19,504 nt of DNA, taken from contig NZ_CAAFRZ010000215.1 in the NCBI RefSeq assembly GCF_900765565.1, positions 1 to 19,504 of the forward strand. Reading direction: 5' to 3'. Below, piece by piece: positions 13,758 to 19,504 of the stretch. Every line of letters begins with the position of its first letter. The stretch's first letter is position 1. The DNA comes from an uncultured Dialister sp. Its GTDB lineage: Bacteria; Bacillota; Negativicutes; Veillonellales; Dialisteraceae. Below the pieces are notes generated by a model. It made no database searches. It saw only the letters and a program-made list of their open reading frames with translations, and was not told where the DNA came from. Position numbers and translations under genes: made by a program.

Positions 13758-14432
13758 ATGAGTAAAGGATTATTTATTACCGGCACCGATACGGATATCG
13801 GCAAAACCTATGTGACCGCTCTCATTGTGAAAACCATGAGGCAGGCCGGCTATGATGCGGGCTACTACAAGGCAGCCATCAGCGGTGCGCCTACGGTGGC
13901 CGCATCGGATGCGGGATTTGTCAACAAGTTTGCGGATATTCACGAACCGGAGGATATGATTCTTTCCTATCTGTACCAGCATGCGGTTTCTCCCCATCTG
14001 GCAGCCCGCCTGGAGGGGCACCCCCTGGAGAAAGAGGTCATCCTGAAGGCATGGAAACGGGTGACTGAAAAGTATCCCTATGTCACCATGGAAGGCAGTG
14101 GCGGCATTGTCTGCCCCATCCGTCATGATGAGAAGGCCCATTACTACCTCACAGATATCATCGGCTGGCTGAAGCTGCCGGTGCTGGTGGTGGCTGATGC
14201 GGGACTCGGGACTATCAACCATGTGGTGACCACCTGCGAATACATAAAGAACCGCCATATTCCGATTAAAGGCATTATCCTGAACAACTGGAAAGGCGGG
14301 GTCATGGAAGAAGACAATGTGGCCATGATCGAGGAAATCACGGGAGTGAAGGTCATTGACCGGGTAAAGAAGGGAGATACCCTCCTTCATTGCGACCCGA
14401 AGGTTCTGGAAGCCTGCTACGCAGAAGTGTGA
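13758..14432 (+). CDS. bioD: Dethiobiotin synthetase
   Basis: A 224-residue ATP-dependent enzyme closing the ureido ring of 7,8-diaminopelargonate with CO2 to make dethiobiotin. The P-loop GTDTDIGKT is at residues 9-17 and the second catalytic Lys38 follows in GYYKAAISG (usually GYYKP, so Pro is replaced by Ala). The Walker B-like segment reads MEGSGGI, where many members have EGAGG. The start at 13758 has AGGGGGA at 13744-13750; an upstream reading to 13692 would run through the terminator hairpin and is rejected. It lies 74 nt after bioY and almost 300 nt before bioA, separated by a palindromic element. No bioF or bioB is in the window. Confidence 0.92.
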   Translation: MSKGLFITGTDTDIGKTYVTALIVKTMRQAGYDAGYYKAAISGAPTVAASDAGFVNKFADIHEPEDMILSYLYQHAVSPHLAARLEGHPLEKEVILKAWKRVTEKYPYVTMEGSGGIVCPIRHDEKAHYYLTDIIGWLKLPVLVVADAGLGTINHVVTTCEYIKNRHIPIKGIILNNWKGGVMEEDNVAMIEEITGVKVIDRVKKGDTLLHCDPKVLEACYAEV

Positions 14433-14485
14433 GAGACTTTATCCGTAGTAGGATAACCGGAATATGTATTTCGGCTGAATGGGGC

Positions 14486-14676
14486 TAAGGGTTGTGGGTC
14501 GAGTGCCGCTGCGCTGGCTCGACCGGGTGGTGGCTTCCACATGGCTTTACTCGCGGAAGAGGGGGCGTGAGGTGGATTGCCGCCGCCGGCGGCTTTTCCA
14601 CCTTATGCCCCCGGCGCGAAGCGCCCACAACCCGGTGAACGAGCGTAGCGATGTTCACCTACAACCCTTACGAACC
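14486..14676. repeat. Family C palindromic element between bioD and bioA
   Basis: A GC-rich element of about 190 bp with inverted ends: TAAGGGTTGTGGGT at its left, and the complement of TAAGGGTTGTAGGT at its right (ACCTACAACCCTTA, near 14659-14672). Inside are nested hairpins: GGTCGAG with GCTCGACC near 14499-14525, GGTGGA with TCCACC near 14571-14602 enclosing GCCGCC with GGCGGC, and GTGAAC with GTTCAC near 14635-14658. No reading frame inside looks real. It looks like a MITE and in RNA would fold strongly, so it may weaken or block bioD-bioA cotranscription. Confidence 0.72.
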
Positions 14677-14724
14677 ATTCACTGATTCAGAAAGTAACAT
14701 ATCGAAGCAAAAGGAGAAATGACG

Positions 14725-16077
14725 ATGTCCACAGTTGATTGGGAAGCGGAAGATAAAAAATATATCTGGCATCCGGCCATGCAGATGAAGGATAATGAAG
14801 TATTTCCACCGGTGGTGGTGGACCATGGTAAGGGAGTCTATCTGTACGATACCCATGGAAAGGCGTATCTGGATATCATTTCTTCCTGGTGGTGCAACCT
14901 TCTGGGACACTGCAATCCGGAAATCAATGAAGCCCTGAAGAAACAGGTGGACCAGCTGGAACACGTGATTTTCACGAACTTTACCCATAAACCGGCCATT
15001 GAGCTCTGCCGGGAACTGGAACCCCTCCTGCCGAAGGGACTCACGAAATTTACGTTCCACGACAACGGCTCTTCCTCTGTGGAAGCGGCCCTGAAGATGG
15101 CCTTCCAGTACCAGTACCAGACGGGACATCCTGAAAGGACACGGTTCATGTGCCTGCCGGAATCCTATCACGGCGAAACCATCGGCGCCCTGTCCGTAGG
15201 CTCCATGGATCTCTATGCGAAGATTTTCCATCCCATGCTCATGAACAATATCCATTTCAAAGGACTTGACTGCTACCGCTGCCCCTATGGAAAGACCAGG
15301 GAAACCTGTAATGTGGAATGCTTTGAAAATGCCGAAGAGGCCTTCAAGAAGTTCGGGAAGGAAACGGTGGCCTGCATCGTGGAACCGATTCTCCAGGGCG
15401 CCGCAGGCATGCGGATCTATCCGGCGGAATACCTCCGGAAGCTGCGGAAACTGTGCGACGAGTACGGAGTCCTCCTCATTGATGATGAAATTGCGGCAGG
15501 CTTTGGCCGCACCGGTACCCTTTTTGCCATCGAACATGCCGGCGTTTCCCCGGATATCCTCTGCACCAGCAAGGGACTTACCGCAGGGTACATGCCCATG
15601 TCCATGACCATCACCACCGACAAGGTATACGATGCCTTCTATGATGACTACGGCACCCACAAGGCCTTCGTCCACAGCCATACCTACGCAGGAAACCCCA
15701 TGGGCTGCGCCATTGCATTGACGGTGCTGAAAATCATGAAGCGGGACCACATTCTGGAAAAGGTGAATGAAGATGGGAAGTATCTCCACGAAGAACTGAT
15801 GAAGGCCCTGGGGCACCACAAGAATGTGGGAGAAATCCGTCACATCGGCCTCATCAATGCCATAGAGCTGGTGGAGGATCCGAAGACGAAGAAGGCCTTC
15901 GATCCGGCCAGGAGAATCGGCTGGCACGTATTCCGGAAAGCCATGGACCTGGGACTGGTGCTTCGCCCCATGGGAGATATTATCTACTTCAATCCACCCC
16001 TTACCATCGAGAGAAAAGATATGGATAAGGCAGTGAAACTCTGTACCGAAGCGGTTCATGCGGTGCTGGGAGAATAA
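14725..16077 (+). CDS. bioA: Adenosylmethionine-8-amino-7-oxononanoate aminotransferase
   Basis: A 450-residue class III PLP aminotransferase making 7,8-diaminopelargonate (DAPA), the BioD substrate. WHPAMQMKD near the N terminus (15-23), SSWWCNLLGH (53-62), GSSSVEAALKMA (115-126) and ESYHGET (146-152) are BioA signatures. LIDDEIAAGFGRTG (251-264) supplies the cofactor-binding Asp254, and SKGLTAGYMP the Schiff-base Lys283. An insert with four Cys (CYRCPYGKTRETCNVEC, 183-199) could bind metal or be structural. Most BioA enzymes use S-adenosylmethionine as amino donor; a lysine-using variant (BioK) cannot be excluded. AAGGAG at 14711-14716 favours the ATG at 14725 (8-nt spacing) over 14719 (2-nt). 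Confidence 0.93.
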   Translation: MSTVDWEAEDKKYIWHPAMQMKDNEVFPPVVVDHGKGVYLYDTHGKAYLDIISSWWCNLLGHCNPEINEALKKQVDQLEHVIFTNFTHKPAIELCRELEPLLPKGLTKFTFHDNGSSSVEAALKMAFQYQYQTGHPERTRFMCLPESYHGETIGALSVGSMDLYAKIFHPMLMNNIHFKGLDCYRCPYGKTRETCNVECFENAEEAFKKFGKETVACIVEPILQGAAGMRIYPAEYLRKLRKLCDEYGVLLIDDEIAAGFGRTGTLFAIEHAGVSPDILCTSKGLTAGYMPMSMTITTDKVYDAFYDDYGTHKAFVHSHTYAGNPMGCAIALTVLKIMKRDHILEKVNEDGKYLHEELMKALGHHKNVGEIRHIGLINAIELVEDPKTKKAFDPARRIGWHVFRKAMDLGLVLRPMGDIIYFNPPLTIERKDMDKAVKLCTEAVHAVLGE

Positions 16078-16083
16078 CCGGTC

Positions 16084-16126
16084 ATCAAAAAGAGAGAAAG
16101 CCATTCGGGCTTTCTCTCTTTTTGAT
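16084..16126 (+). terminator. 19-bp terminator of bioA
   Basis: ATCAAAAAGAGAGAAAGCC (16084-16102) pairs perfectly with its complement at 16108-16126 around a 5-nt loop. The right arm includes five T, and the left arm five A. The symmetry makes it potentially active on both strands, fitting the convergent gene arrangement here. Confidence 0.93.
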
Positions 16127-16162
16127 TGCATGACTATTGGGTAAGGCGGTTTTTATGCTGAT

Positions 16163-16320
16163 GGATAGAGTCACTTGTGGGGGCTGCCAGGAAGGCTGAT
16201 CTGCCTGCGGCGCTTCCTCCTGGATAATTCCACCAGTCATTCATGCCGTGGGCTGCAGAGTCTTTCTGGAAGCTGGAAGCTGGCAACTCGCAGCTCCGTG
16301 CCAGTGGCTCTACCCGTCAG
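16163..16320 (+). repeat. Family A repeat, copy 4
   Basis: It starts GATAGAGTCACTTGTGGGGG and ends near TGCCAGTGGCTCTACC, giving inverted ends (AGAGTCACT and AGTGGCTCT). The interior has CTGATCTGCCTGCGGCGCTT, CCAGTCATTCATGCCGTGGG and GGAAGCTGGAAGCTGGCAAC, in the same order as the copy at 17568. It occupies most of the gap between the bioA terminator and the stop of the convergent membrane-protein gene. Confidence 0.72.
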
Positions 16321-16369
16321 CATGCATTCGCCAGGGGGGCACAACAAGCATGGAGAGAGGCTCTTCATA

Positions 16370-17503
16370 CTATCCCTGGCTGTCATTCCTGTTATGCCGG
16401 ATGGCATCGTCCAGGGACAATTCTTTTTCTTTCTGCTCTTTGCGTTCCTTCTCCATGGCCCCTTCTGTGCCTGCCAGAAGGGCTGTATCCGCAGGAGATT
16501 CTGCAAGAGGACCTTCAGTGCCATGGATGGGAGCTGCATCTATGGCATCAGAGGGGATGGAGCCATCGGTGCTGTCTGCATAGGAATCCCCGTGGTAGGA
16601 ATAGTTATTTTCCGGAATGCCATCGGGATTCGTGGCTTCATAGCCGTGGACATGCTGCACTTCACCATCGGGACCGGTACGGAAGTAATCATGGGTGTGG
16701 TGGACGCCGGGAGCGTCGGAGACATCGTGGCTGCCGGCATCTATGGAGTCATGATGGATTATATCGGGATGACTGAAATCGTCCATATCGGTATGGCCGA
16801 AATCCGCTGTATCCACGGTATGCCCGCTTCCATCTATGCCGTCGAAGGAATGGCCGCCGGCATCCACTGTATCCACTCCTGTTTCAAAGCTGTCGAAGGC
16901 TTTGATGAAGGGGAGAAAGAGGAGGATGATGAGAAGCGGCGCCACCCCCATAATGGGCAGGGCCTGCTGCAGGGTATAATGGTGGCGGTAGAGCCAGCGC
17001 ATGATAAAATGGAAAATGACCGTGAAAAAGAGGGCTACCACTGCGGCAAGGGTGTATTCCAGGCCCTGGTATCCCCAAAGGGGGTTTATACCATTCAATC
17101 GGTAATGGTAGAAAGAAATGCCCCAGATCAATTCTCCAAATACAGAACCATAGAAAGCAAATCCGAAGGCCAGGGCATACATGTAGAATCCTGCCAGCAC
17201 GGCCCGCCAGTTTTTCAGGATATAGCTGAGCCGGGCTATGAAGATAATAACCATGAGAATAAAGGCCACGGGAGCCAGGAAGGGGAAGAAGGACACCAGG
17301 GCAAAGGCAATGGCGGCGGTGATAAGAATCAGCAGGATCCGGCGCCAGGTGTAAAAGATGAAGAGGCCCATGGAGCAGGCAATGGCTTCTCCCTTCAGTT
17401 CCGGGTGGGTAATATTGATGAGTATGTACAGAAAGGTAACCATCATAAGCACCCAATGGGGACGGATGCCAGATGAGGCCTTTATGCTGCTTTGGGATTG
17501 CAA
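16370..17503 (-). CDS. Membrane protein with a His/Asp-rich tail
   Basis: A 377-residue protein I do not recognise. Residues 1-200 hold about six or seven hydrophobic segments (for example 55-72, 74-91, 101-118, 184-200). Residues 210-271 are strikingly rich in His, Asp and Gly, with His at 218, 228, 237, 245, 250, 251, 259, 268, 269 and 271, spaced roughly every 8-10 residues between Asp clusters. That suggests an exposed metal-binding or ionic segment. Residues 272-345 are acidic and low in structure, and the end is charged (EKERKEQKEKE). The start is a TTG with AAGGA 9 nt upstream and an extended -10 TGTTATAAT (17547-17539). A long plus-strand frame over the same bases lacks a ribosome site and begins in a repeat, so the minus frame is taken. 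No terminator of its own is seen. Confidence 0.75.
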   Translation of the reverse strand: MQSQSSIKASSGIRPHWVLMMVTFLYILINITHPELKGEAIACSMGLFIFYTWRRILLILITAAIAFALVSFFPFLAPVAFILMVIIFIARLSYILKNWRAVLAGFYMYALAFGFAFYGSVFGELIWGISFYHYRLNGINPLWGYQGLEYTLAAVVALFFTVIFHFIMRWLYRHHYTLQQALPIMGVAPLLIILLFLPFIKAFDSFETGVDTVDAGGHSFDGIDGSGHTVDTADFGHTDMDDFSHPDIIHHDSIDAGSHDVSDAPGVHHTHDYFRTGPDGEVQHVHGYEATNPDGIPENNYSYHGDSYADSTDGSIPSDAIDAAPIHGTEGPLAESPADTALLAGTEGAMEKERKEQKEKELSLDDAIRHNRNDSQG

Positions 17504-17538
17504 GAAATCACATCCTTGGAATACAGAGTTTTATATGT

Positions 17539-17547
17539 ATTATAACA
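17539..17547 (-). promoter_or_regulatory. Extended -10 promoter of the His/Asp-tail gene
   Basis: On the minus strand TGTTATAAT reads from 17547 to 17539 and matches the extended -10. No clear -35 is present; that position falls at the edge of the family A element. The TTG start lies 35 nt downstream. Confidence 0.6.
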
Positions 17548-17567
17548 GAAGGCGGTCTGGGGTGTTT

Positions 17568-17758
17568 ATGGATAGAGTCATTAGCACGGGGCTGCTGGCT
17601 TTTAGCTTCTAGCTGCCAGGAAAACTGATCCGCCTGCGGCGCTTTCCGTCCCATGTTCCAGAATAGAATTCATGCCGTAGGTTGGCCAGCTTTCCTGAAA
17701 GCTAACAGCTAACAGCTAACAGCTAGGAGCTGGCAGCCCCATGCCGGTGACTCTGTTC
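17568..17758 (+). repeat. Family A repeat, copy 5 (full length, MITE-like)
   Basis: The most complete copy, about 190 bp. The left end ATGGATAGAGTCATTAGCAC, then GGGGCTGCTGGC, and the right end GCCAGCTCC..., read as complement GAACAGAGTCACCGGCATGG then GGCTGCCAGC, are inverted repeats of about 25 bp extending imperfectly towards 50. The interior has CCGCCTGCGGCGCTTTCC and ATTCATGCCGTAGG. The right arm contains three tandem AACAGCT units (17704-17724). There is no reading frame for a transposase. It separates the divergent promoters of the minus-strand gene and the T-box. Confidence 0.78.
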
Positions 17759-17783
17759 GCCGGCACTGAAAATCAGTTTTTCC

Positions 17784-17811
17784 TTGACAATGGGTCTCAT
17801 GGTGCTATAAT
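17784..17811 (+). promoter_or_regulatory. Consensus promoter of the T-box leader
   Basis: TTGACA (17784-17789) and TATAAT (17806-17811), both perfect, are 16 nt apart. The transcript should start near 17818, just at the base of T-box stem I, leaving a leader of almost 350 nt. Confidence 0.94.
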
Positions 17812-17817
17812 AGCCCA

Positions 17818-18038
17818 TAAAGAGCGATGAACAAGATGGACATGGCTGACGATGTCCCAGAGAGCCGGCGTATGGTGAAAGCCGGTACACACGGGTCATG
17901 GACAATCACTTGGGAGCATCTTTCCTGAAGCAGCAGTAAGGAAAGCGGGAGTGCCCGTTACAGGACTATGACATATGAGTATAATGCAGGGTGGTACCGC
18001 GATTTCGCCCCTGTCCGATCATTCGGACAGGGGTTTTT
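17818..18038 (+). promoter_or_regulatory. T-box riboswitch, complete, probable isoleucine specifier
   Basis: Stem I base helices are GATG (17826-17829) with CATC (17917-17920) and CAAG (17832-17835) with CTTG (17909-17912). The apical AGAGAGCCGGCGTATGGTGA, then AAGCCGG, is the conserved distal stem I. Upstream of CTTG is GGACAATCA, so AUC (17905-17907) followed by the usual purine is the likely specifier, pointing to tRNA-Ile. Next come a hairpin TTTCCT/AGGAAA, then CGGG/CCCG. AGGGTGGTACCGCG (17988-18001) is a consensus T-box sequence. The terminator CCCCTGTCCGA (18008-18018) with TCGGACAGGGG (18023-18033) and five T follows; CAGGG of the T-box can pair with its CCCTG instead. Uncharged tRNA should allow read-through. 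Confidence 0.93.
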
Positions 18039-18065
18039 CTTTTTCCATCGTCTTTATGCTTTGTG

Positions 18066-18132
18066 TCTGAGTGATAAATCAGAGTGGTACCGCGGAACAT
18101 CCGCCTCTGTCTATTGTGGCAGGGGCTTTTTT
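18066..18132 (+). promoter_or_regulatory. Second T-box antiterminator-terminator module lacking stem I
   Basis: A second T-box sequence AGAGTGGTACCGCG lies at 18081-18094, followed by the terminator GCCTCTGTC (18103-18111) with GGCAGGGGC (18118-18126) and six T. CAGAG of the T-box can pair with CTCTG of the terminator, so the on/off switch is intact. Only about 40 nt separate it from the first terminator, too short for a stem I. That spacer has a small hairpin TCTGA/TCAGA (18066-18083) that competes with the antiterminator. It ends 32 nt before the transporter start. Confidence 0.88.
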
Positions 18133-18164
18133 ATTGCCCTGCCGAATATTGAAGGAGGGTTATT

Positions 18165-19343
18165 ATGAAAGTATCTTCGATGTTTGATGGGAACCTGGGA
18201 AAATATCTTCTTCCAGGCATTGTGCTGCAGTCCGTCATGATTGGCGGCGGTTATGCCACGGGCCGGGAAATCGTGGAGTACGGTGCAAAATTCGGCGCCT
18301 ACGGCTGGTATGCGGGCCTGGGCATTATGCTGGGTTTTGCCCTGGTGGCGATCCTCTGCTATGAGCTGATCCGCCTGTACCATGTATACGATTACAAGTC
18401 TTTCATTGAAGCCATTGCAGGCCCCCTTTACCGGGTCTTCGACCTAGTCTATGCGGTATTCATGGTCATCATCCTGGCGGTCATGTCTTCCGCCACCGGT
18501 GCTGTGGTACAGCAGATGTTTGGCGTCTCCCACTGGTTTGGCGTGGTAGGTATCATGGTGGTAGCAGGGCTCCTCAATTTCTACGGGGAAAAGGTAATTT
18601 CCTTCTTTGAGACCTTCGGCACCGTGGCCCTCTATGTGGGTTACCTTACATTCTCGGTCCTCGTCATTTCCGGACATACCGGAAACATTGCCGCTGTCAT
18701 GGCTTCTTCTGACCATTCCTATGTACCGGATGCCACCATGGGACACGCCCTGTGGACTGGCCTTCTCTACATGGCCTGCAATCTCGTCGTATTCCCGGCA
18801 TCTTTCTTTACTGTGAAGAAACAGACGAAACGGAAAGAATCTGTGGTAAGCGGCATCGTGGCCGGCCTTCTGGCAACGATTCCCTGGTTCCTCACCTATT
18901 TCTCTGTCATGGGATTTTATCCGTCTAAAGAAGTGCTGGGTGCCCAGGTGCCCTGGATGGTGATGATGCAGGAAAGCGGCGCTCCTTCCTGGCTCATGGT
19001 GGCCTTCAGCTTCATCATGGGATGGACCCTTATCGAAACGGCTACCGGCATGATTCATGCCCTCCTGGCCCGGGTAGACAAAGGACTTGCTGAAAAAGGA
19101 CGGCCCGCCCTGTCCCGCAGGGACAAGGGACTGACCACGGTGGTCATCATGGCTGCGTCCATCGCCCTGGCCCAGGTGGGAATCATCGATCTCATCGCCA
19201 AAGGTTACATGGCACTGGCCTATGCTTTCATGGCTCTCTTCCTCCTGCCTCTCCTGACGGTGGGTGTGTACAAGATCTTCAAAAAGGAAGAATCTGTGGA
19301 TACAACAGAAGAAGAGGAACAGACAGAAGCGGTCCACGCCTGA
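18165..19343 (+). CDS. YkvI-family membrane transporter, predicted amino acid uptake
   Basis: A 392-residue inner-membrane protein with about ten hydrophobic segments, related to the YkvI family of the APC-type fold. The first segment GIVLQSVMIGGGYATGREIV (18-37) has the broken, glycine-rich helix typical of such transporters, usually where the substrate and sodium bind. The C terminus is acidic and cytoplasmic (EESVDTTEEEEQTEAVHA). The family's substrate is not established. Control by a T-box leader with a probable AUC specifier implies induction on isoleucine-tRNA charging loss, so isoleucine or branched-chain amino acid uptake is the working guess. AAGGAGGG at 18152-18159 fits the start at 18165. 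It is monocistronic, ending at a hairpin. Confidence 0.83.
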   Translation: MKVSSMFDGNLGKYLLPGIVLQSVMIGGGYATGREIVEYGAKFGAYGWYAGLGIMLGFALVAILCYELIRLYHVYDYKSFIEAIAGPLYRVFDLVYAVFMVIILAVMSSATGAVVQQMFGVSHWFGVVGIMVVAGLLNFYGEKVISFFETFGTVALYVGYLTFSVLVISGHTGNIAAVMASSDHSYVPDATMGHALWTGLLYMACNLVVFPASFFTVKKQTKRKESVVSGIVAGLLATIPWFLTYFSVMGFYPSKEVLGAQVPWMVMMQESGAPSWLMVAFSFIMGWTLIETATGMIHALLARVDKGLAEKGRPALSRRDKGLTTVVIMAASIALAQVGIIDLIAKGYMALAYAFMALFLLPLLTVGVYKIFKKEESVDTTEEEEQTEAVHA

Positions 19344-19353
19344 GTATATAAAG

Positions 19354-19389
19354 GGGACCGGGAAAATGAGAATTCATTTTCCCGGTCCC
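19354..19389 (+). terminator. 16-bp hairpin terminator after the transporter gene
   Basis: GGGACCGGGAAAATGA (19354-19369) pairs perfectly with TCATTTTCCCGGTCCC (19374-19389) around GAAT. Only TTT follows, but the outer AAAG/CTTT extends the stem past one bulged G. It starts 10 nt after the stop codon. Confidence 0.82.
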
Positions 19390-19440
19390 TTTAGCGTGGG
19401 AATATTTCAGTTTGTCGAGCTGTTAGAGCGAGCGGTTTGG

Positions 19441-19504
19441 CATGCTGTTGGACAGAGTCACTGGCACGGGGCTGCTAGCTTTTAGCTTCTAGCTGCTAGG
19501 AAAG
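19441..19504 (+). repeat. Family A repeat, copy 6 (cut by the window end)
   Basis: It opens ATGCTGTTGGACAGAGTCAC, then TGGCACGGGGCTGCTAGCTT and TTAGCTTCTAGCTGCTAGGA, nearly identical to the left arms of the copies at 4328 and 17568. Only the left arm lies inside the window. The 50 nt between the preceding terminator and this copy show nothing else. Confidence 0.75.

Noticed and set aside
14479..14685. Short open frame between bioD and bioA
   Set aside because: It coincides with the family C palindromic element; the Arg-rich product reflects GC-rich repeat sequence.
14668..16131. Long minus-strand open frame opposite bioA
   Set aside because: bioA is a clear family match over its full length; the antisense frame would also cross the bioA terminator and shows no recognisable domain.
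16175..17476. Long plus-strand open frame opposite the His/Asp-tail gene
   Set aside because: It starts inside a family A repeat with no ribosome site and has no coherent membrane or domain pattern; its openness mirrors the biased composition of the minus-strand gene, which has an RBS, an extended -10 and clear membrane segments.
17700..17726. Possible CRISPR-like array from the repeated GCTAACAGCT
   Set aside because: The units are 7 bp, tandem and without spacers; they are a microrepeat inside a family A element.

Overview
The window most likely comes from a low-to-mid GC Firmicute with a diderm-type gene set, probably Negativicutes (Veillonellaceae, Dialister-like). The evidence is a T-box leader, a perfect CIRCE operator, sigma70-type promoters with AGGAGG ribosome sites, a BioY-type biotin transporter, and small secreted proteins of a kind seen in that class. 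The genus is a guess from gene content; there is no rRNA in the window to settle it.

Layout. Positions 1-765 hold no gene, only palindromic repeats, a short tandem repeat and a hairpin. Positions 766-2478 are a three-gene operon: glyoxalase-like protein, tcdA and a C39-like cysteine-peptidase-fold protein, closed by a strong terminator. Positions 2649-3175 hold a small heat-shock protein gene under a CIRCE-overlapped promoter. Positions 3652-5028 hold two related secreted proteins, each with its own promoter. Positions 5063-6274 hold a short promoter-terminator unit and a metallo-beta-lactamase-fold gene. Positions 6495-7090 hold a universal stress protein gene with promoter and terminator. 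Positions 7150-8217 encode formamidase AmiF. Positions 8682-10765 are a membrane pair (DUF2157-like and GDYXXLXY-like, ATGA overlap). Positions 10840-12741 are a tight operon sixA-like, thiD, yfbR-like. Positions 13007-16126 are a biotin cluster bioY, bioD, bioA, in which bioY has its own terminator and a structured palindromic element separates bioD from bioA. Positions 16370-17503 (minus strand) encode a membrane protein with a histidine/aspartate-rich tail. Positions 17784-19343 hold a T-box leader and a YkvI-family transporter gene. All genes but one are on the plus strand.

The most striking regulatory structure is the leader at 17818-18132. A complete T-box (stem I, antiterminator, terminator) is followed directly by a second T-box antiterminator-terminator module with no stem I of its own. 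The best specifier reading is AUC (isoleucine), which points to isoleucine or branched-chain amino acid import for the downstream transporter.

The second theme is dispersed intergenic repeats. Family A (about 190 bp, inverted-repeat ends starting near ACAGAGTCAC) has six full or partial copies here. Family B shares GCGGCTTCGCCGC next to a GAGTTGAG motif. Family C is a single 190-bp element with AAGGGTTGT ends. None carries a transposase, and all lie between genes, as expected of MITE- or REP-like elements. Biotin genes bioF and bioB are not in the window, so that pathway must be completed elsewhere or fed by import.
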